A stretch of 64,000 nucleotides of DNA from Epiperipatus broadwayi (Eukaryota; Onychophora; Udeonychophora; Euonychophora; Peripatidae), in contig JAQFVV010012394.1 in the NCBI GenBank assembly GCA_028023455.1, forward strand, positions 33,491,150 through 33,555,149, given 5' to 3'. Shown piece by piece: positions 1 through 11,565 of the stretch; within the stretch, counting starts at the first letter, position 1, and every line of letters begins with the position of its first letter. A program made the position numbers and the translations under genes. Under the pieces are notes generated by a model that worked only from the letters and a program-made list of their open reading frames with translations, made no database searches and was not told where the DNA came from.

Positions 1-433
1 TATTTTTGTTTTGAGAAAGATAAAAGAACTGCTATCTTATCCCTTTGAACTTATATTTTTTTTCTATATAATCTATATTGGCATAGGCTCTGTAATTTCC
101 TTATTCCATTTATACATATATGCAATGTACACACTATTTCTTTCATATTACATTTATGAGATGGATTTCTACTTTTTGTTTTCTTTATAAAGTTGCAAGC
201 ATCACTATTATAACTAAAATTTCAGGATTCTTTTGATTGGTCAAGTGCAATTTCATGGGATGATGACTTCTTCATAAGTTAAGTATTTTGAGACAAGCAA
301 TGACTGTCTAAGCCTATCACCTGCCATTCATCAAAGTAATTGCCCAAGTACAGTGTCCTCGAGGGTTTTTCCATATTTACAACTTTTAGCAAGCATCTCC
401 ATGATTGATCATAGTCACATAATTCCCTTTATT
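1..433 (-). pseudogene. Gypsy-type element relic, gag-side segment
   Basis: This is the counterpart of 23840-24245, where the minus strand gives short gag-like stretches before the remains of the RNase H/integrase region. No open frame survives. The assignment rests on position relative to the integrase remains in copies II and IV, not on a domain visible here, so the gag label is an inference. The segment stops abruptly at 433, where a 2.7-kb insertion begins. Confidence 0.45.
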
Positions 434-3167
434 GTAACAGTCAGAATCATCTATCTCGCTAGCACACTGCAGAATTCAAACCCCAGACATGAAACTGAAC
501 ATTCTAGGAGGGATTGCCTTCTAGATATACTAAGTTTGAATCTAAAGTCCAAATTTCACAGTGCCATCTACGTGATAATGCATCTGGTGCCACTACTAGT
601 ATAACCTTTGACCGGTGCCTGGTGGTCAGAGAGAAACAAAAGACTCTATACTAAAAGAAGTTTGGGTGGCTAATTAACGTCTATGGATTTACAAAAGAAA
701 TGCAGAAAATATATATATAGACCAAGACAGTGATAGGAATCAAATAAAATAAGAGATCAAATTTAGTTTTAAATAATTTCACACAATTTATTTATATAAA
801 TATCTATATAATGCCACTGTCTGCTTCTATGAGACAGGGATGCGTATTAAATAATTGTTGGCATTATATTTCAATAAATGACAAAAGGTTTTAAAACAAA
901 GTGATATATTCTATTCCTCGGGCTAATAGCATTACGATAATGTGCTTGACAAGATAGGAACATGTGCGAGGTGCTTTGAGTAAGTATACAAGTTTAAGAA
1001 AATATTTGAAATTAAGTGTTCTAAAATATTCATTGATTTCGAGAATAGCACGGACAAAAGCTTGCTAAGCAACAAAGTGGGACTGTGATCAAAGCATTTA
1101 TTTGAGAATAATAATAATAAAGTTACATTGGGAGGTCAGTATTGCTGATACTGAATTTATTAAAGTTGGAGGGTGTGACACGTTTAAGTCACGGATGCTT
1201 TGTAAAATAAATATAAAATAAAACAATATCGAATATCCGGAATGATTACGGAGGGCATCTCACCGCTAACCCATAGGAAAGTATTTTGATGAACAGCCGA
1301 AACTTAGTGACTGTGTGATGATTGCGTTTAATTCCCAGGGGTGTCATTTGGGACACCCTCTGCCTGGAAACTTGCAATAAGTGAAAAGAACGGACTTTGC
1401 CGTGTAAAGAATCCTTGGAAAAATAAAACAAAGCGGTCTCAACAACCAATTCATTTACCAGCAATACGAGACTAGTGTATATAAAAACATACTAAATGGG
1501 TTTTACTCGTATTAAGAGAAATGCCCAATCAAATTCCCCGAAATTCATTTAAAAGGGTCCGCACATTCTCGACGTCAATGATGAACTTCATAATTAAAGT
1601 AGAACACGGTAATTAAAATACGAAAATGCATGCTTGCGGGTTTTAAAAGTAAGTATAGATTTATATACGCAATCATGCATTAAAGGACACATTTAACCAT
1701 TGACTTCGCACATACTCTTATATTAGATTAAAATCAATAACATGTAGATTTTAAACTATGTGATTATATTATATTAAAGAAAAGAATCGCCCTCGAACGA
1801 GTGATTTGCAAGATAATAAAATTGGAAAATTATAAATTTAAAATATGCCTTAATAGCGGCGTCTTACTTTCAATAAAGGGAATAGTTTACTCGGTCAAAG
1901 ACGATTCTGACACATTATCATAATAAAATAAAAGAAAGCTTTATAAATAGAAAATATTAACCCAAGGATAGAGAGCAAAATGTTGAGTATATTTAAACAC
2001 GTTAAAGAAATACATAATGAAGTTATGTGAAATATAAGAAAAACAATTTTAAATAGCTATAGCATGTTAGTTAGGAATCACAAGAGCTCTTGGGTTAATT
2101 TAGGTTACCTCTGGAGACGCATTTGCAGGTAGATGTTTGGCAGGTTTTATAATTCAGCAGCAAAATCTGGAATGTTCATATTTTTGGCAGTGGCAGCAGC
2201 AGTTCCGGGGTCCATATGTGATAATTTCCGATGGTATACGGCAGCATGTGACCATCTCGGAGAGAAATAGCCTTCTTGCACTCTACTCGGTCATGTCAAG
2301 ATTTACAAATTACGCATAGAACTCAGAATGATTTCTCTTAGCAACATTAGCATAAAACTTAAAACTAACTGGAGAACAAAAGAAAAACCTCCTTTTTATA
2401 GTAGACATTAACAATAGAACTGCCCTGGAGCATTACAAAAATATATCGGACTTATCAGCTGTAATTAAATCTATCCGAATGTCTAAAGGAATTCAACATT
2501 AATTAATTTCTTTTGTTACTTTCCCTGTCGACATTCGAATTACAAACTAGATTTAATTAAAAATTACTTTTATTAATTAAAGAAAACCTTAAGTAAACAT
2601 CTGCTGTTTTTAGATAAACTTATATAACATTAACTAATTACAACATGAAATAATTAAACTATTGTCCCTCATTTATTTTAACAAAAATATTTGGAATAAC
2701 TTTTTATTAAATTAAAGAAAATGATTTTACTTTTTTGAATTGCAATATTTGAATCTATTTACTAAACGAATATTTACTAAATGAATTTTATTTTAAATCA
2801 AAATATACTACGACAGTAATATATTTGTAAATAGATTCAAACAAAATAACTTTAACAATTTATAATTTTGATATGTTTTAAAATGGATATCATAGTGTGT
2901 GCACAATTATGACTTATATAACTTACTTTTTAATAAATGTAAATTATGTGAACAAATACATAATTCATAATATTTTATTTTATTTGGGAATAAGTTATAT
3001 ATATAATACGAGCATTGTGCTCGTGGTTTAAAATTAGGCGGGATTTTTGGTATATAAGCGTATTGCAGACACACTACGATAGATTGGGGTTCAAACTAAG
3101 GTATGAGGGTAGGAAGTAGGTGAGAAAAGGTGAAACGAAGATCTGCAAAGCAGACCTTACTGTTTCA
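434..3167. mobile_element. 2.7-kb insertion of unknown class in gypsy relic
   Basis: Sequences that are adjacent in copy IV (around 63300-63325) and in the empty site implied by copy II are separated here by about 2734 bp. The junctions share TTATT (429-433 and 3168-3172), a possible 4-5 bp TSD. The termini are weakly inverted: TGTAACAGT at 433 against the complement of ACTGTTTCA ending at 3167. They start TG and end CA, as LTR elements do, but I find no long direct repeat at the two ends. A short hairpin (GATCTGC/GCAGACC type) lies at about 3139-3156 near the right end. The longest open frame inside (2137-2319, 60 codons) is not recognisable. The class is undetermined. Confidence 0.5.
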
Positions 3168-4060
3168 TTATTTTGCCATCTATTTTTCAAATGCTGCCAA
3201 GCTATTTGCTTTGAGGGTTAAAGATTGAAATAATTGTTTTGTTTCTCTGCTACTACGAAGAATAGTAGCAGTCTCTTAATTTTCATTGTTGTGCAGCCGA
3301 TTTACAATTTCAATTACATGTTGCCTAACATAACATAGCAACATGGCATCTAAGGTAAATTCACCACCAGTTCCATTATGAAAAAAACTTTCTCAAGCCT
3401 CTTTAGATAATTTTGGCAATCAAAATGACATTAACAATGAATTCATTTATTGTTACCTGTGGGACAGATGCCATTGTGATACCGTAATCTAATTGAATAA
3501 TTAATAAAAAAATTGAAACAAATTACAATTACTAAGCTTATTTCCCAACAGGGTGACTCAGCAAACCAGTTTCCCATTTATCTAGATTGAAACCTATTAA
3601 GGCCTTCAAAGTTTTAGCTCCTAATCAAATCCTATTTGTTGACTATTATAATACAAATTTCAGTTTGAATTTGATCCTATCAATTGCACCAGTTTTCTGC
3701 TGTGAACTGTAACCCTGAGTACTACAGCTGTAGTAATATTGGTCCAGCAAGCACAGATAAATATAGCAGAAGAAATTTGAGAAAATAATCTTAATGTTTA
3801 TTTGCCAAAAATTTATCAATAATAATGCAATTATATTTGGAAAATAGTCACCCCTCTTTATTAGCCCCTTACTGTTATATTAAACAATTACTCATAAGAT
3901 TAATCATGCTTACATATAATAAAGTAATATTAAATGTTTCAAATTATTCAGCCATGGAGGCATAGCAAATTATAATAAGGCTTGGATGGTCTATAAAATT
4001 TTATATGTCCACTTTTGAACCTGCAGTGGTGGAGTAAATCCATAGTTCTCTTGAACCCTC
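3168..4060 (-). mobile_element. Gypsy relic copy I: 5' internal part and 5' LTR
   Basis: About 3168-3700 matches 25945-26430 and 63310-63560 (internal, just downstream of the 5' LTR on the minus strand). About 3700-4060 matches the LTR-like segment 26440-27410 (without its insertion) and 63580-63930. The LTR label comes from copies II and IV, where the same sequence occurs on both sides of the integrase remains. All coding capacity is lost. Confidence 0.55.
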
Positions 4061-4307
4061 GAGCCATTCTCAATTCCATAAATATAATTACTTTTGTACT
4101 CATTTATCACAACATGTAATGATATATATAAAATGGTATAAAGCAGGTTGAAATATACCTTTAAAATATTAATGAGTGATTTACGAACTTCATTAGCTTG
4201 TGGAAATATATTGAGAAAAATTGTGCTTAATTAAAATTAAACATTAATAATTCTTTTAAATATTTTTTTAGAAGTATTAGTATATATCATATTATATATA
4301 TTAATAT
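4061..4307. repeat. Flank of gypsy LTR shared with copies II and IV
   Basis: AT-rich, non-coding. It matches 27410-27470 joined to 31775-31910, which shows the empty target of the inverted PLE pair inserted in copy II. RTE copy A begins at about 4308. Confidence 0.6.
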
Positions 4308-4836
4308 TATAATCTTGAAATATGTATTTTCTGTTAATGAACATATAATTCAATTCTGCTGTGACCTTCATTTGGATGCTTTCATGTCCATTTCCTTTTA
4401 ACACTTTTATCAAGAAAAGAATTCATAACATAAAGTTTTTCTTTTTCTGCAATCTATGTCCTCTCTCATTTCTATTACCATAACCAAAATTACCTACAGC
4501 ATTTTCATCTTTCATTTGTTTACCAACTCTAGCATTAAAGTCTCCTATAACAATTTTAAACTGTTGTTTACTCTGATCAAAAGTCTTTTGTACATCCATA
4601 TAAAAATCTTCTACTACTTCATCACTATGAGAACTTGTTGGAGCATAAACCTGAATTATCTGCATTTGGTACCTATTAAGTTGTATAACTAATCTTGCCA
4701 CTCTGTCCAATACACCATCCATCTCCACAATGTTACTCTTCCACTTTTTATTTATAATGAATCCTACTCCACTTGTATTCGCAATATTTGTGCATTTATA
4801 GTAGAGTATATGTCCACTTTTTAAATCAATCATCGA
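4308..4836 (-). pseudogene. RTE copy A: endonuclease fragment, inverted
   Basis: The minus strand encodes the middle of an exonuclease-endonuclease-phosphatase (EEP/APE-like) domain: [28 protein letters not shown] and GDFNARVGKQ are readable in one open frame at 4423-4833. GDFNA is the conserved motif of this domain. The N-terminal glutamate motif (CEVRRKG in copy C) and the C-terminal SDH motif lie outside the inverted segment. In copies B and C the same residues sit upstream of, and in the same orientation as, the RT, so the opposite strand here marks a rearrangement of this copy and not a separate gene. Confidence 0.88.
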
Positions 4837-6630
4837 TTAGTAAGATGTAAGTTACATATTATAAAAACTAGAAAGATAAAAATTATTAAGAAAAACAATA
4901 TTTACAGTTGATATTCCTAATCTTCAGAAACATTCTAATGAATTTAAATTAGAACTTACAAATCGGTTTCAAGTATTAGTAGATTTTGAAAATGATTCAG
5001 ATTTGAATGAAATTAATATGAAAATAACTGATAGACTTTTAAAAACTGCAACAGAGATAGCTGGTAGAAAAAAGCAGTAATTGACCAATATAATTTCTAC
5101 TGAGACTAGAGAATTTATGAAGAAAAGAAGGAATATGATGATATACAAAAATGATGTGTTAAAAAGGACTGAATATTTGAATTTTGTAAATGGTGTGGAA
5201 AAGAGTTGAAAATGATATAAGAAAGTATAACTGAACTAGCAAGGAAAGCTGTAGAAAAGAATAAAAGTCTCAAGAGTGTAAAACAACATTTTGGTATTGG
5301 TAGGAAATTTATATCTGCAATAAGGAAAAAAGATGGAACTATTACTAAAAAGAGAGATGACATCATGAAATGGGTAGAAGACTTCTATCAAGAATTATAT
5401 AGTAATAAAGAACAAATACTTCGTATATCTATTATATCTTCCGAATTGCCCAGAATTTTAAATGAAGAAGTGAGACATGCAATAAAATTTATGAATAAAG
5501 AAAAACCTCCAGGTAATTATGAAATTATAATTGATATATTAAAAGAAGCAGGTGAAGAAATATATTTTTTTTTAGCAAAGTTATATACCAAATATCTAAA
5601 TGATAAAGATGTACCAGATGATTGGAAGAATGCAGTATTAATATTAATATTTAAAAAAGGTGATAAATGAGATATTAGAAATTACAGACAGATATGTCTG
5701 TTATCAGTTTTATACAAAATTTTTACCAACATAATTACAAGTCATTTACAGAGATCATTGGATTTCCAAGAGAACAAGCTGGTTTTAAAAATAGTTTTAG
5801 TACAGTATATCATATCCAGGTATTGAAAGAATTTATAGAAAGGGCAAATGAATATGAGTTGCCATTATGCTTTAAATTTGTAGATTATGAAAAGGCATTT
5901 GATTCTATAAACATTTCTTCACTGATTAAAGCATTGGATCAATAAGGTATAGATCCAGGATATTGTCATATTTTAAAGAATATTTATAAAAATGCAACAG
6001 CAACAATTAAATTACATAATGATACTAGGTAGGTTAGCATTGAGAAGGGTGTTATACAGGGTGACACCATATCTCCAAACCTTTTACAGCAATGCTGCAA
6101 GAAGTATTTTGTGGACGGGAAGCTAAAGGAGTATAAGTAAATGGAGATTATTAAATCATTTAGATTTTATAGATGATGTAGTTGTTTTTGCAAATAATGC
6201 TTTAGAGCTGGAGGAAATATTGCATGAGTTATCAGATGAAAGTATGAACGTAGGACTAAAGATAAATGTTAAAAACACTAAAGTAATGTTTAATGGATTT
6301 TCTCAAAATATGAAAATAAAGATTGATTATGATGAGTTGGAAAAAGTTAACAGTTACAAATACCTTGGTCAGATTATTAATACAGTTGGAAACATAATGG
6401 ATGAAATTAATCATAGAATTAAACTGGGTTGGGGTGCTTTTGGTAGAAATAACTTGACACTAAAAGAAAATATGATTATGTGTTTCAAAAGGAAGGTTTT
6501 TAATAAATGTGTTTTACCAGTTCTTACTTACAGATCTGAGATTTGGACACTTAATAGAAGAGCAATACAGATACTTCAGACCACTCAAAGAAGTATAGAG
6601 ATGCATGTTAGGAGTAACAAAAAGAGATTG
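4837..6630 (+). pseudogene. RTE copy A: reverse transcriptase, broken
   Basis: Broken frames at 5365-5670, 5694-5945 and 6220-6957 follow copy C closely. Recognisable parts are the region before the RT core ([17 protein letters not shown]), the palm motif [12 protein letters not shown], and the remains of the catalytic box, where the reference FADDVVVF reads FIDDVVVF with the preceding alanine replaced. Downstream, YKYLGQIIN and the thumb-like region are present. Stops at 5668, 5943 and elsewhere plus small indels rule out function. The last frame runs past 6630 into the inserted sequence, so its C-terminal tail is not RTE. Confidence 0.9.
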
Positions 6631-7886
6631 TGTTATATCTGCCAGTCAATACATTCTACTTTTTCCAGAATGCACAAACATGTCTGCCATTTTTACAAAA
6701 TACTACACTCCCTCCACTCCAGAAAAACCCTTGTTGTGATTCCTTGGTGTTTTGTTGTTGTTTTTTTTTTTGTTGTTTTTTTTCTACTTGGAGGAAACAT
6801 ATTTCTTGTTATTTCACTCAGAAATATTCCATTCCAAACTGCTGTTGAACTTCTTTGCCAGTTACGTTCAATGGTGACTGCGCAAGCATGGTGGGACGCA
6901 GCTTCCGATGTTAACTGCACAAGCATTTTATTTCCAAATTTTCACTTCCATTGTTAACGTTACACTAAATGGTATTTCCATTTTCACCAGATTTCTCTGT
7001 CTTTAGCTAAAATTGTTGTAATACAAACTCATTTGCTACTCACAGGTTCAAATGTGACTGCGCCAATGTTATATTCGCCAGTCTGACTGTGCCAATGTTA
7101 TATCTGCAAGTATGACTGTGCGGTCAGAAAATAACTATATACAATAAGACTCACTAGATTTTACATAGTCTGAATAGCGAATAGTCTGAAAGACTCTATC
7201 TCTACAGTTGCTAATGTTCAATTCCCACACTTTTCTCTTGCAACAGATGCTCTGCAACGACTGTTCTGCAATGAATGCTCTGCAACGGATGCTCTGTAAC
7301 GAATGCTCTGAATACACTCTGTATTCTCTGGCAACAAATGCCGTGCAATAAATGCTTTGCAACAGATGCTGTCCAACAAATGCTCTGCAAACAGATGCTC
7401 TCCAACGAATGGTCTGCAATGAATGCTCTGCAACAAATGGTCTGCAATGAATGCTCTGCAATGGATGCTCTGCAATGAATGCTCTACAATATCTCCGCTG
7501 CAGTCTCCTCATCTCTGTGGACTCTTTCAGCTACACCCATGGACTTCATTTCCACTGGGCACTGGTCATTTACCACAAACACTGATGCGAGATATCTCTA
7601 CTGTAGTTGTACTCAAATCGTTGCCTACTCAAAAACTGCCCTGTGTAGTTGTTATACCATCTTTCTATGGCTCTCTGATAACTGCAGCAATTAATACCCT
7701 GTCCAATAATGTAACATCTCTTATCTAGAAATATTTGCCATCAGCAAATATTTCTTGGAATTAATGTTCGCCATTATGTTAATTAAATTCCTCAGTTATC
7801 AGTGCGCGATCTAAAAACAACCTCTCAAATACATTCTACTTTTTCCAGAGTGCACAAACATGTGTGCCATTTTTACAAAATACTAC
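6631..7886. mobile_element. 1.26-kb insertion in RTE copy A
   Basis: RTE sequence breaks at 6630 and resumes at 7887; AGATTG occurs on both sides (6625-6630 and 7887-7892), a likely 6-bp TSD. A stretch of about 60 bp is repeated directly near the two ends (6651-6712 and 7828-7886, about 92% identical). The insert also holds a poly-T stretch (6757-6783), two partial repeats of a TGTTATATYYGCCAG-type sequence near 7067 and 7098, and a 15-bp tandem array. No transposase or RT was recognised. The terminal direct repeats could be short LTRs of a non-autonomous element, but they are unequal with respect to the left end, so this stays open. Confidence 0.65.
7240..7495. repeat. 15-bp minisatellite, about 17 units
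   Basis: Degenerate tandem copies of a 15-bp unit close to ATGCTCTGCAACGA plus one base. Since 15 is a multiple of 3 and the unit lacks stops in most frames, overlapping open frames appear on both strands (for example 7135-7512 on the minus strand). They are by-products of the repeat and are not annotated as genes. Confidence 0.85.
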
Positions 7887-8190
7887 AGATTGAAAATGCA
7901 ATAACGGGTAAGAGAACAAACTGGTGATATTGACCTCATTGAAAAAATTAAAAGACAAGTGGTGTCAGGCTGGACATATTGCTAGAAGAGACGATAATAG
8001 ATGGTCAATTGAAATCTTAAACTGGATTCCAAGAGATTGTAAAAGACCCAGAAAGAGACCACATGTGAGATGGATGGATGAAATTAGAAAGTTACAGGGG
8101 TGATGTGGAGAAGAGATGCTAGAGATTTGAGAAGATGGCTTGAACTTGGAGAGACCTTCATCCTGCAGTGGATGGATAATGGTTGATGAT
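7887..8190 (+). pseudogene. RTE copy A: C-terminal domain and 3' end
   Basis: Matches the copy C C-terminus: [11 protein letters not shown], then the basic run [17 protein letters not shown] and the region ending in the tryptophan-rich terminus. Frames are broken by small indels (around 7930-7970 and 8092-8102). The element ends with a TGATGATGATTATGAT tail. Confidence 0.85.
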
Positions 8191-8364
8191 GATTATGATA
8201 TAATAATATACATTTATGCATTTTTATCTGGATGTTATTAAAAATATATAAAACTTTAACTTATCTCACATTAAAAATCAACCACATTGGAACTAGGAAG
8301 ATATTGTAGCAAGATCACATGTGTTGGTCATTGATTACTTAAACTATTATAAATTATAGATATT

Positions 8365-9058
8365 TGAATAAAATAATATTGGCACTATTAACACTTAACC
8401 CGCAAAGCAGCTGCTTACTTTTTATTATTAAATCTCTGCTAAGTACTTTTGAGAGGCATATTCTCATATTCATAGCCCTGAGTGAAGTAACTCTCTGTAA
8501 TTATATGTAAATTATACAAGGTTAAAGGTTAATTGCTCCATTTTTTGATATCGAGAAGCATGTGTTTTTGCAATTGATAGCGTTGCAATTCATAGCACTG
8601 AAGGAGACCTCTTTTCTTTTCACACGAAAGACAAACTAACACTGGCTGCAACACCTCAGGCCATTTACAGTATTGCATGCACTCACACAAATTGTAGAGC
8701 TATATATTATGGGGAAACTAAGGCAGCACTGGAAAACAAACTGGCAGAACATCATTGTGAACCACAAGAAATCAACCTGGTCTGCAAAGAGAGCCATGAT
8801 CTGAAAATGAAAATGAAAGAGACCTGCTTCATTACTATGGATTGCAATAATATCAATTGCAAAGACACGTGCTTCTTGATATCAAAGAAATAGAGCAATT
8901 AATGTTGTATAATTTGCATATAATTACAGAGTTATTTCACTCAGAGCTATGAATATGAGAGCATGCCTCTCAAAAGTGCTCATCAGAAAAATTTAATAAT
9001 AAAAAGTAAACAGTAGTTTTGCATGTTAGGTGTTAATAGCACCAATATTGTTTTATTC
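8365..9058. mobile_element. Inverted-repeat element carrying a GIY-YIG fragment
   Basis: Arms of about 230 bp (8365-8600 and 8825-9058) are inverted copies of each other; for example the ACTTTTTATTATTAAAT segment near 8417 recurs inverted near 8990. The matching site in copy IV (51950-51985) lacks the element. TAGATATTT stands on both sides (8356-8364 and 9109-9117), but about 50 bp of extra sequence lies on the right between the arm and that repeat, so exact ends are unresolved. The non-arm centre encodes a GIY-YIG domain remnant, which points to a PLE-related origin with an inverted second copy, as in the larger pair at 27535-31745. Confidence 0.65.
8618..8893 (+). pseudogene. GIY-YIG endonuclease fragment (second PLE lineage)
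   Basis: An open stretch of 92 codons without an ATG start ends at TAG 8891-8893. It reads AIYSIACTHTNC followed by RAIYYGETKAALENKLAEHH, which fits the GIY-YIG pattern: an IY pair, about ten residues containing cysteines, then YYGET, and a basic/helical stretch ending in H. The cysteine-containing spacer is typical of PLE endonucleases. It differs clearly from the GIY-YIG domain of the PLE at 27535-31745 (GVYQISCKNC / SYIGMS), so it belongs to another family. The usual leading glycine is alanine here and the catalytic arginine after YIG is not evident (lysines instead), so activity is unlikely. Confidence 0.6.
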
Positions 9059-9180
9059 ATATAATTTTTGGAATACAAAGTTTTAGAAGCAAGTTCGTAT
9101 TATAATATTGTAGATATTTATAAGTAGGACTTTAATAACTGATAAAAAGTTTTAAGGAGTACTTATAGTCTAAAAATAAG

Positions 9181-11555
9181 GTTTTTGTTTAATAGTCACT
9201 TTACATCGCTTAGTGGCATTGCTTCTGTGTACAAACAGAATAATACCACTTTCATGGCTGAACATATGGCTAATACCCGACTATAATTGTAGTCACCATT
9301 TAGCAGCCATGTGATGCAGCTGATATGGCCTAAACTACAATACTACTGATCAGTAAGAGCCATTTAATACTGCTGCATATGAACTTATGGCTAATACAAC
9401 ACTACGATTGTAATAGCCCTTTAATAATTGCTGCATAATGGTCTTACTTTCTATGCGTATGCACAGAAATGTTCCGCCCAGCATTGCTTTCTCTGTGTAT
9501 GATCAATAATGGCAGTTTGCTACTATTTAATCTGAGGCTGTATGTACTAGAATGACAGAACTGTTGAAATGTTGTTCCAAATGGTTTTCCCTAGACCCCA
9601 ACTGACATAGTATGAACTACTAATAATTGTCAGCATATCAGCAATGCTTCCATATGCAGTGTGGAAAGGTTGTAAATTAGGAAACAGATCTGCCACAGCA
9701 TGATTGGAGGTATTCACCAAAGTCCTGTTTTGGCCATTACTCCTATGAGAAAAACAAAATGGCTGAAGGCAATAGTGTAATAATTTAATTGTAAAATGTC
9801 CCAAACACAGAAGATAATGCAATTGCCTTTCTGCTGGCTCAAAACATTCTACCACATGTCAATCAAGGTTTATATGGTAAAAGAATGACACTTAGTAGAA
9901 GAACTTGGCAGTTTGTCTGCTACTCTTGTGCTTTCAGGCTAACACTGTCCATTCACAAGGGGACATGGTGTGATGATTCAAGAATGTCCTTCCTCAAAGC
10001 TTTGTGGCTCATGTATTTGTGGAGATGAGACTAGCTGCCCATTAAATGTGCCAAAGACAACCTCAAAAATCTTGAAACCTACATTTGTACAGAGACAACC
10101 TCCAAAATCTCGAAACCTGCATTAGTACAGTGGACAACCGGTTTGAGAGAGCTCTTCTGTTAAGCCTTTTGTCATGCACCTGCCATCAAATAGGCAGTTC
10201 TTGACTCATTATGGAGGGAGATTAAACTCTTTTCTCATGGTGCAAGAACCATCAGGAAAGGATGTTTCAACAGCAATGGCTTTTTGGAGGTGTTTTCCAG
10301 GAGACAAATTTTTCACATCTGCCATCCTCTGTTTCTCTGCAGCAATGCTGCTGGATACCATCCCTCAGAATGTGAAGTCCAAATTTACTATCTACTCACA
10401 CTGTTGGAAGAGGTATAAGACTGCTGACCTTGAGGTGGCAAGCTTTAGCCACCTCACAGTTAAACACTGATATAATTTTATTAACCCCAGAAAAGGTGCC
10501 CACACCAAAACCCTCAAGAGGTTTTTGGTCTACTTTGTTAGCAAAAGAAGAAAAACCATGTTACACATGCCAATGTCTAGACAATTACCTGGCTGAATTT
10601 ATTTGGAGATGCCTTCATAAAGATGACATGTTTAGAGCCATATTACAGCAAATGACTGCCCACACAAGTCATTAGTTCCTAAACTCATTTCTGGCTGTTT
10701 GTTCTTTAAATGTTTAAAAATGTTACACTTTCAATTTTGAGCCCAAACAGTTTTCTTATTAATTAAAGTTATATGTTGTTAATAAATTTATTTTATGAAT
10801 GAATCTGTCTTGTCATTGTGATTAATTTGTCAGCCAATCAAATCCAAAGCTTTTTGTTTTGGTGTTGATCATTTGGTTTTTCTTTAAAGCTCTAATTTAA
10901 TATTACACCGAGACTGTCAGTGTTGAAGAGTAGGAGGTGGAGGAAAGTACGCTGGCCTAAAACAAAAAAAAAGTCTTTGATTCTTTATTGTGAATAAAAA
11001 GAAAGTGGCTTTTTTTTGGATAAGCAAAAAGAAAAGATGAACGCAAGAAAAGAAAAAAAAGCCGAGTCTGATTAATTATTGGAAAAAAAGTCTGCTTTTT
11101 AGATGACATTTATTGTACTATTCTTAAAAAAAGAAAGAAACAAAGCCGCCTCTGTCTAATTTCTATAAAACAAATTAGGTTTTGTTGAACACATTATTAT
11201 TAAAAAGAAAACACACACCCCTTTTTATTAAAAATAAAAAAAATGTTTTTTTTTAAAAACGTAATATAATTCCCACAAAGGCAGCCATGTAAGATAATTA
11301 AAAAAATAATTATAAAAAAAAAACACCGCTTTTTAAAAAAAAGTAAAGAAAAATAAGAATAACGTAGGTTTTCAAGAAAAAAGAAGCATATTATTTCAAA
11401 AAACACAATTTTTTTAAAACCCCCCAAAAAAACCCCGTATTAAAAAATAAGGTAAATAGTTTAAGAGTTGATAGGCCCAGAATTCTATACTGCACTGTTT
11501 TTGCACAGAAACAGCGCCACCAAGCAATGTAGAGTGGCTCTTTAACAAGTACCAA
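9181..11555. mobile_element. 2.4-kb DNA transposon-like element with TIRs
   Basis: The direct repeat TAAAAATAAG flanks the element exactly (9171-9180 and 11556-11565), and copy IV has an unoccupied site near 52010. The ends are inverted: the left end has TTTACATCGCTTAGTGGC at about 9202-9219 and the complement of the right end has CTCTACATTGCTTGGTGGC; the similarity covers about 58 bp at roughly 75%. Internal frames (9547-9855 minus, 10174-10470 plus, 10430-10675 plus) match nothing I know. The right third (10950-11450) is A-rich low-complexity sequence. An 8-10 bp TSD fits several cut-and-paste superfamilies; without a transposase the family is not assigned. Confidence 0.72.
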
Positions 11556-11565
11556 TAAAAATAAG

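Larger units (their letters stand above)
1..4307. repeat. Composite repeat unit, copy I (right end only)
   Basis: Positions 1-433 and 3168-4307 read collinearly with 23840-24245 plus 25945-27470 of copy II and with 62880-64000 of copy IV. The content is the gag-side part and 5' LTR of a minus-strand gypsy relic. The stretch 434-3167 is absent from the other copies and is annotated separately. The left end of the unit lies outside the window. Homology was judged by eye from long runs of shared sequence with scattered substitutions and small indels. Confidence 0.75.
4308..8190 (+). mobile_element. RTE-clade LINE, copy A (5'-inverted, decayed)
   Basis: Alignment by eye to the intact copy at 40900-44197 shows three pieces. 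4308-4836 is inverted and equals reference positions about 41494-42027 (endonuclease). From about 4831 the direct strand resumes at reference 42059 and runs through reverse transcriptase to 6630. After a 1256-bp insertion it continues 7887-8190 to the 3' end. About 30 bp of the reference is missing between inverted and direct parts, and ATC-type microhomology sits at the junction. This is the signature of 5' inversion by twin priming. The 3' end carries TGATGATGATTATGAT, a decayed form of the trinucleotide tail seen in copy C. Many stops and frameshifts make it inactive. Confidence 0.88.

Noticed and set aside
6220-6957. 245-codon frame as one protein
   Set aside because: Only the part up to 6630 is RTE; the rest reads into an inserted element, so the fusion is accidental.
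7135-7512. Overlapping open frames on both strands
   Set aside because: They are produced by the 15-bp tandem repeat, whose length is a multiple of three; no protein family is recognisable.
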